A stretch of 40,892 bases of DNA, taken from contig DATGMP010000152.1 of assembly GCA_035293565.1 (NCBI GenBank), positions 1 through 40,892 of the forward strand, written 5' to 3'. Origin of the DNA: DATGMP01 sp035293565. GTDB taxonomy: Bacteria; Pseudomonadota; Alphaproteobacteria; BOG-932; Roseiterribacteraceae. A program made the translations under genes and the position numbers. The notes under the pieces were generated by a model. The model was not told where the DNA came from and searched no databases. It was given only the letters and a program-made list of their open reading frames with translations. Below are positions 40,867 to 40,892 of the stretch, piece after piece; within the stretch, counting starts at the first letter, position 1, and each line of letters begins with the position of its first letter.

Positions 40867-40892
40867 TCCGACAGTCGATCTGCGCGCACCAG

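Overview
The window is GC-rich, with dense, overlapping reading frames of alphaproteobacterial type. It carries most of an integrative and conjugative element (ICE) or plasmid-like module with an IncP/Ti-type Trb mating apparatus, RepA/ParA-like maintenance genes, a LuxI/LuxR quorum-sensing pair, and two cargo blocks. The Trb gene order, the TrbK-alt, DUF2274, DUF2840, DUF2285/RovC and DUF6499 proteins and the LuxI synthase next to trb all fit Hyphomicrobiales or related Alphaproteobacteria. The species cannot be named from the sequence. No integrase, attachment site, rRNA or tRNA gene was recognised.

Bases 1-11504 (mostly + strand) are a periplasmic metal and redox block. It holds the end of a DsbD/ScsB-type thiol-disulfide protein, a small SAM methyltransferase, a class I cytochrome c with an unusual C-terminal extension, an OmpR-type response regulator with its histidine kinase, a second cytochrome c with a Met/His tail, a small Met-rich periplasmic protein, a CopA multicopper oxidase, a CopB outer-membrane protein, a secreted protein with an HExxH motif, and an ArsP/UPF0718 permease with a His-rich tail. 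Copper resistance is the most likely overall role.

Bases 11591-14098 hold the regulators: a TraR/LuxR-type gene broken by a frameshift, an 18-bp tra-box-like palindrome, an intact LuxI-type acyl-homoserine-lactone synthase and a LysR regulator. Facing them on the - strand is the mating-pair operon trbB-C-D-E-J-K-L-F-G-I plus DUF2274 (14081-23539), almost all of it joined by ATGA, GTGA or TGATG overlaps.

Bases 23540-27669 separate trbB from the ribbon-helix-helix gene and traG, which in related elements normally sit directly upstream of trbB. The inserted block is the most likely new system in the window. It contains an HNH nuclease diverging from a SIR2-like protein, converging on a tightly coupled pair: a protein with a possible PD-(D/E)XK-like core followed by a protein with an HEPN-type RN-x4-H motif. 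This is a candidate anti-phage or anti-plasmid island of unrecognised type.

Bases 27670-40866 (- strand) hold the transfer and maintenance operon. In transcription order it runs: XRE regulator, small DUF2285-like protein, DUF6499-DUF2285 regulator (frameshifted), AlpA-like protein, RepA, ParA, ribbon-helix-helix protein, DUF2840, TraF peptidase, lytic transglycosylase, a small basic protein, relaxase, a 38-aa reading frame, TraG and a CopG-like protein. An IS66-family element (32135-35057) with an 8-bp target duplication splits the small basic protein gene. The 3' part of repA contains three 16-bp direct repeats, AT-rich direct repeats and two DnaA boxes, and looks like a replication origin.

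The element carries several lesions: a broken luxR, an IS inside the transfer operon, a probable ATG-to-ATA start change in the DUF2840 gene and a frameshift in the DUF6499/DUF2285 gene. It may be losing self-mobility while keeping its copper and putative defence cargo, unless some of these are sequencing errors.
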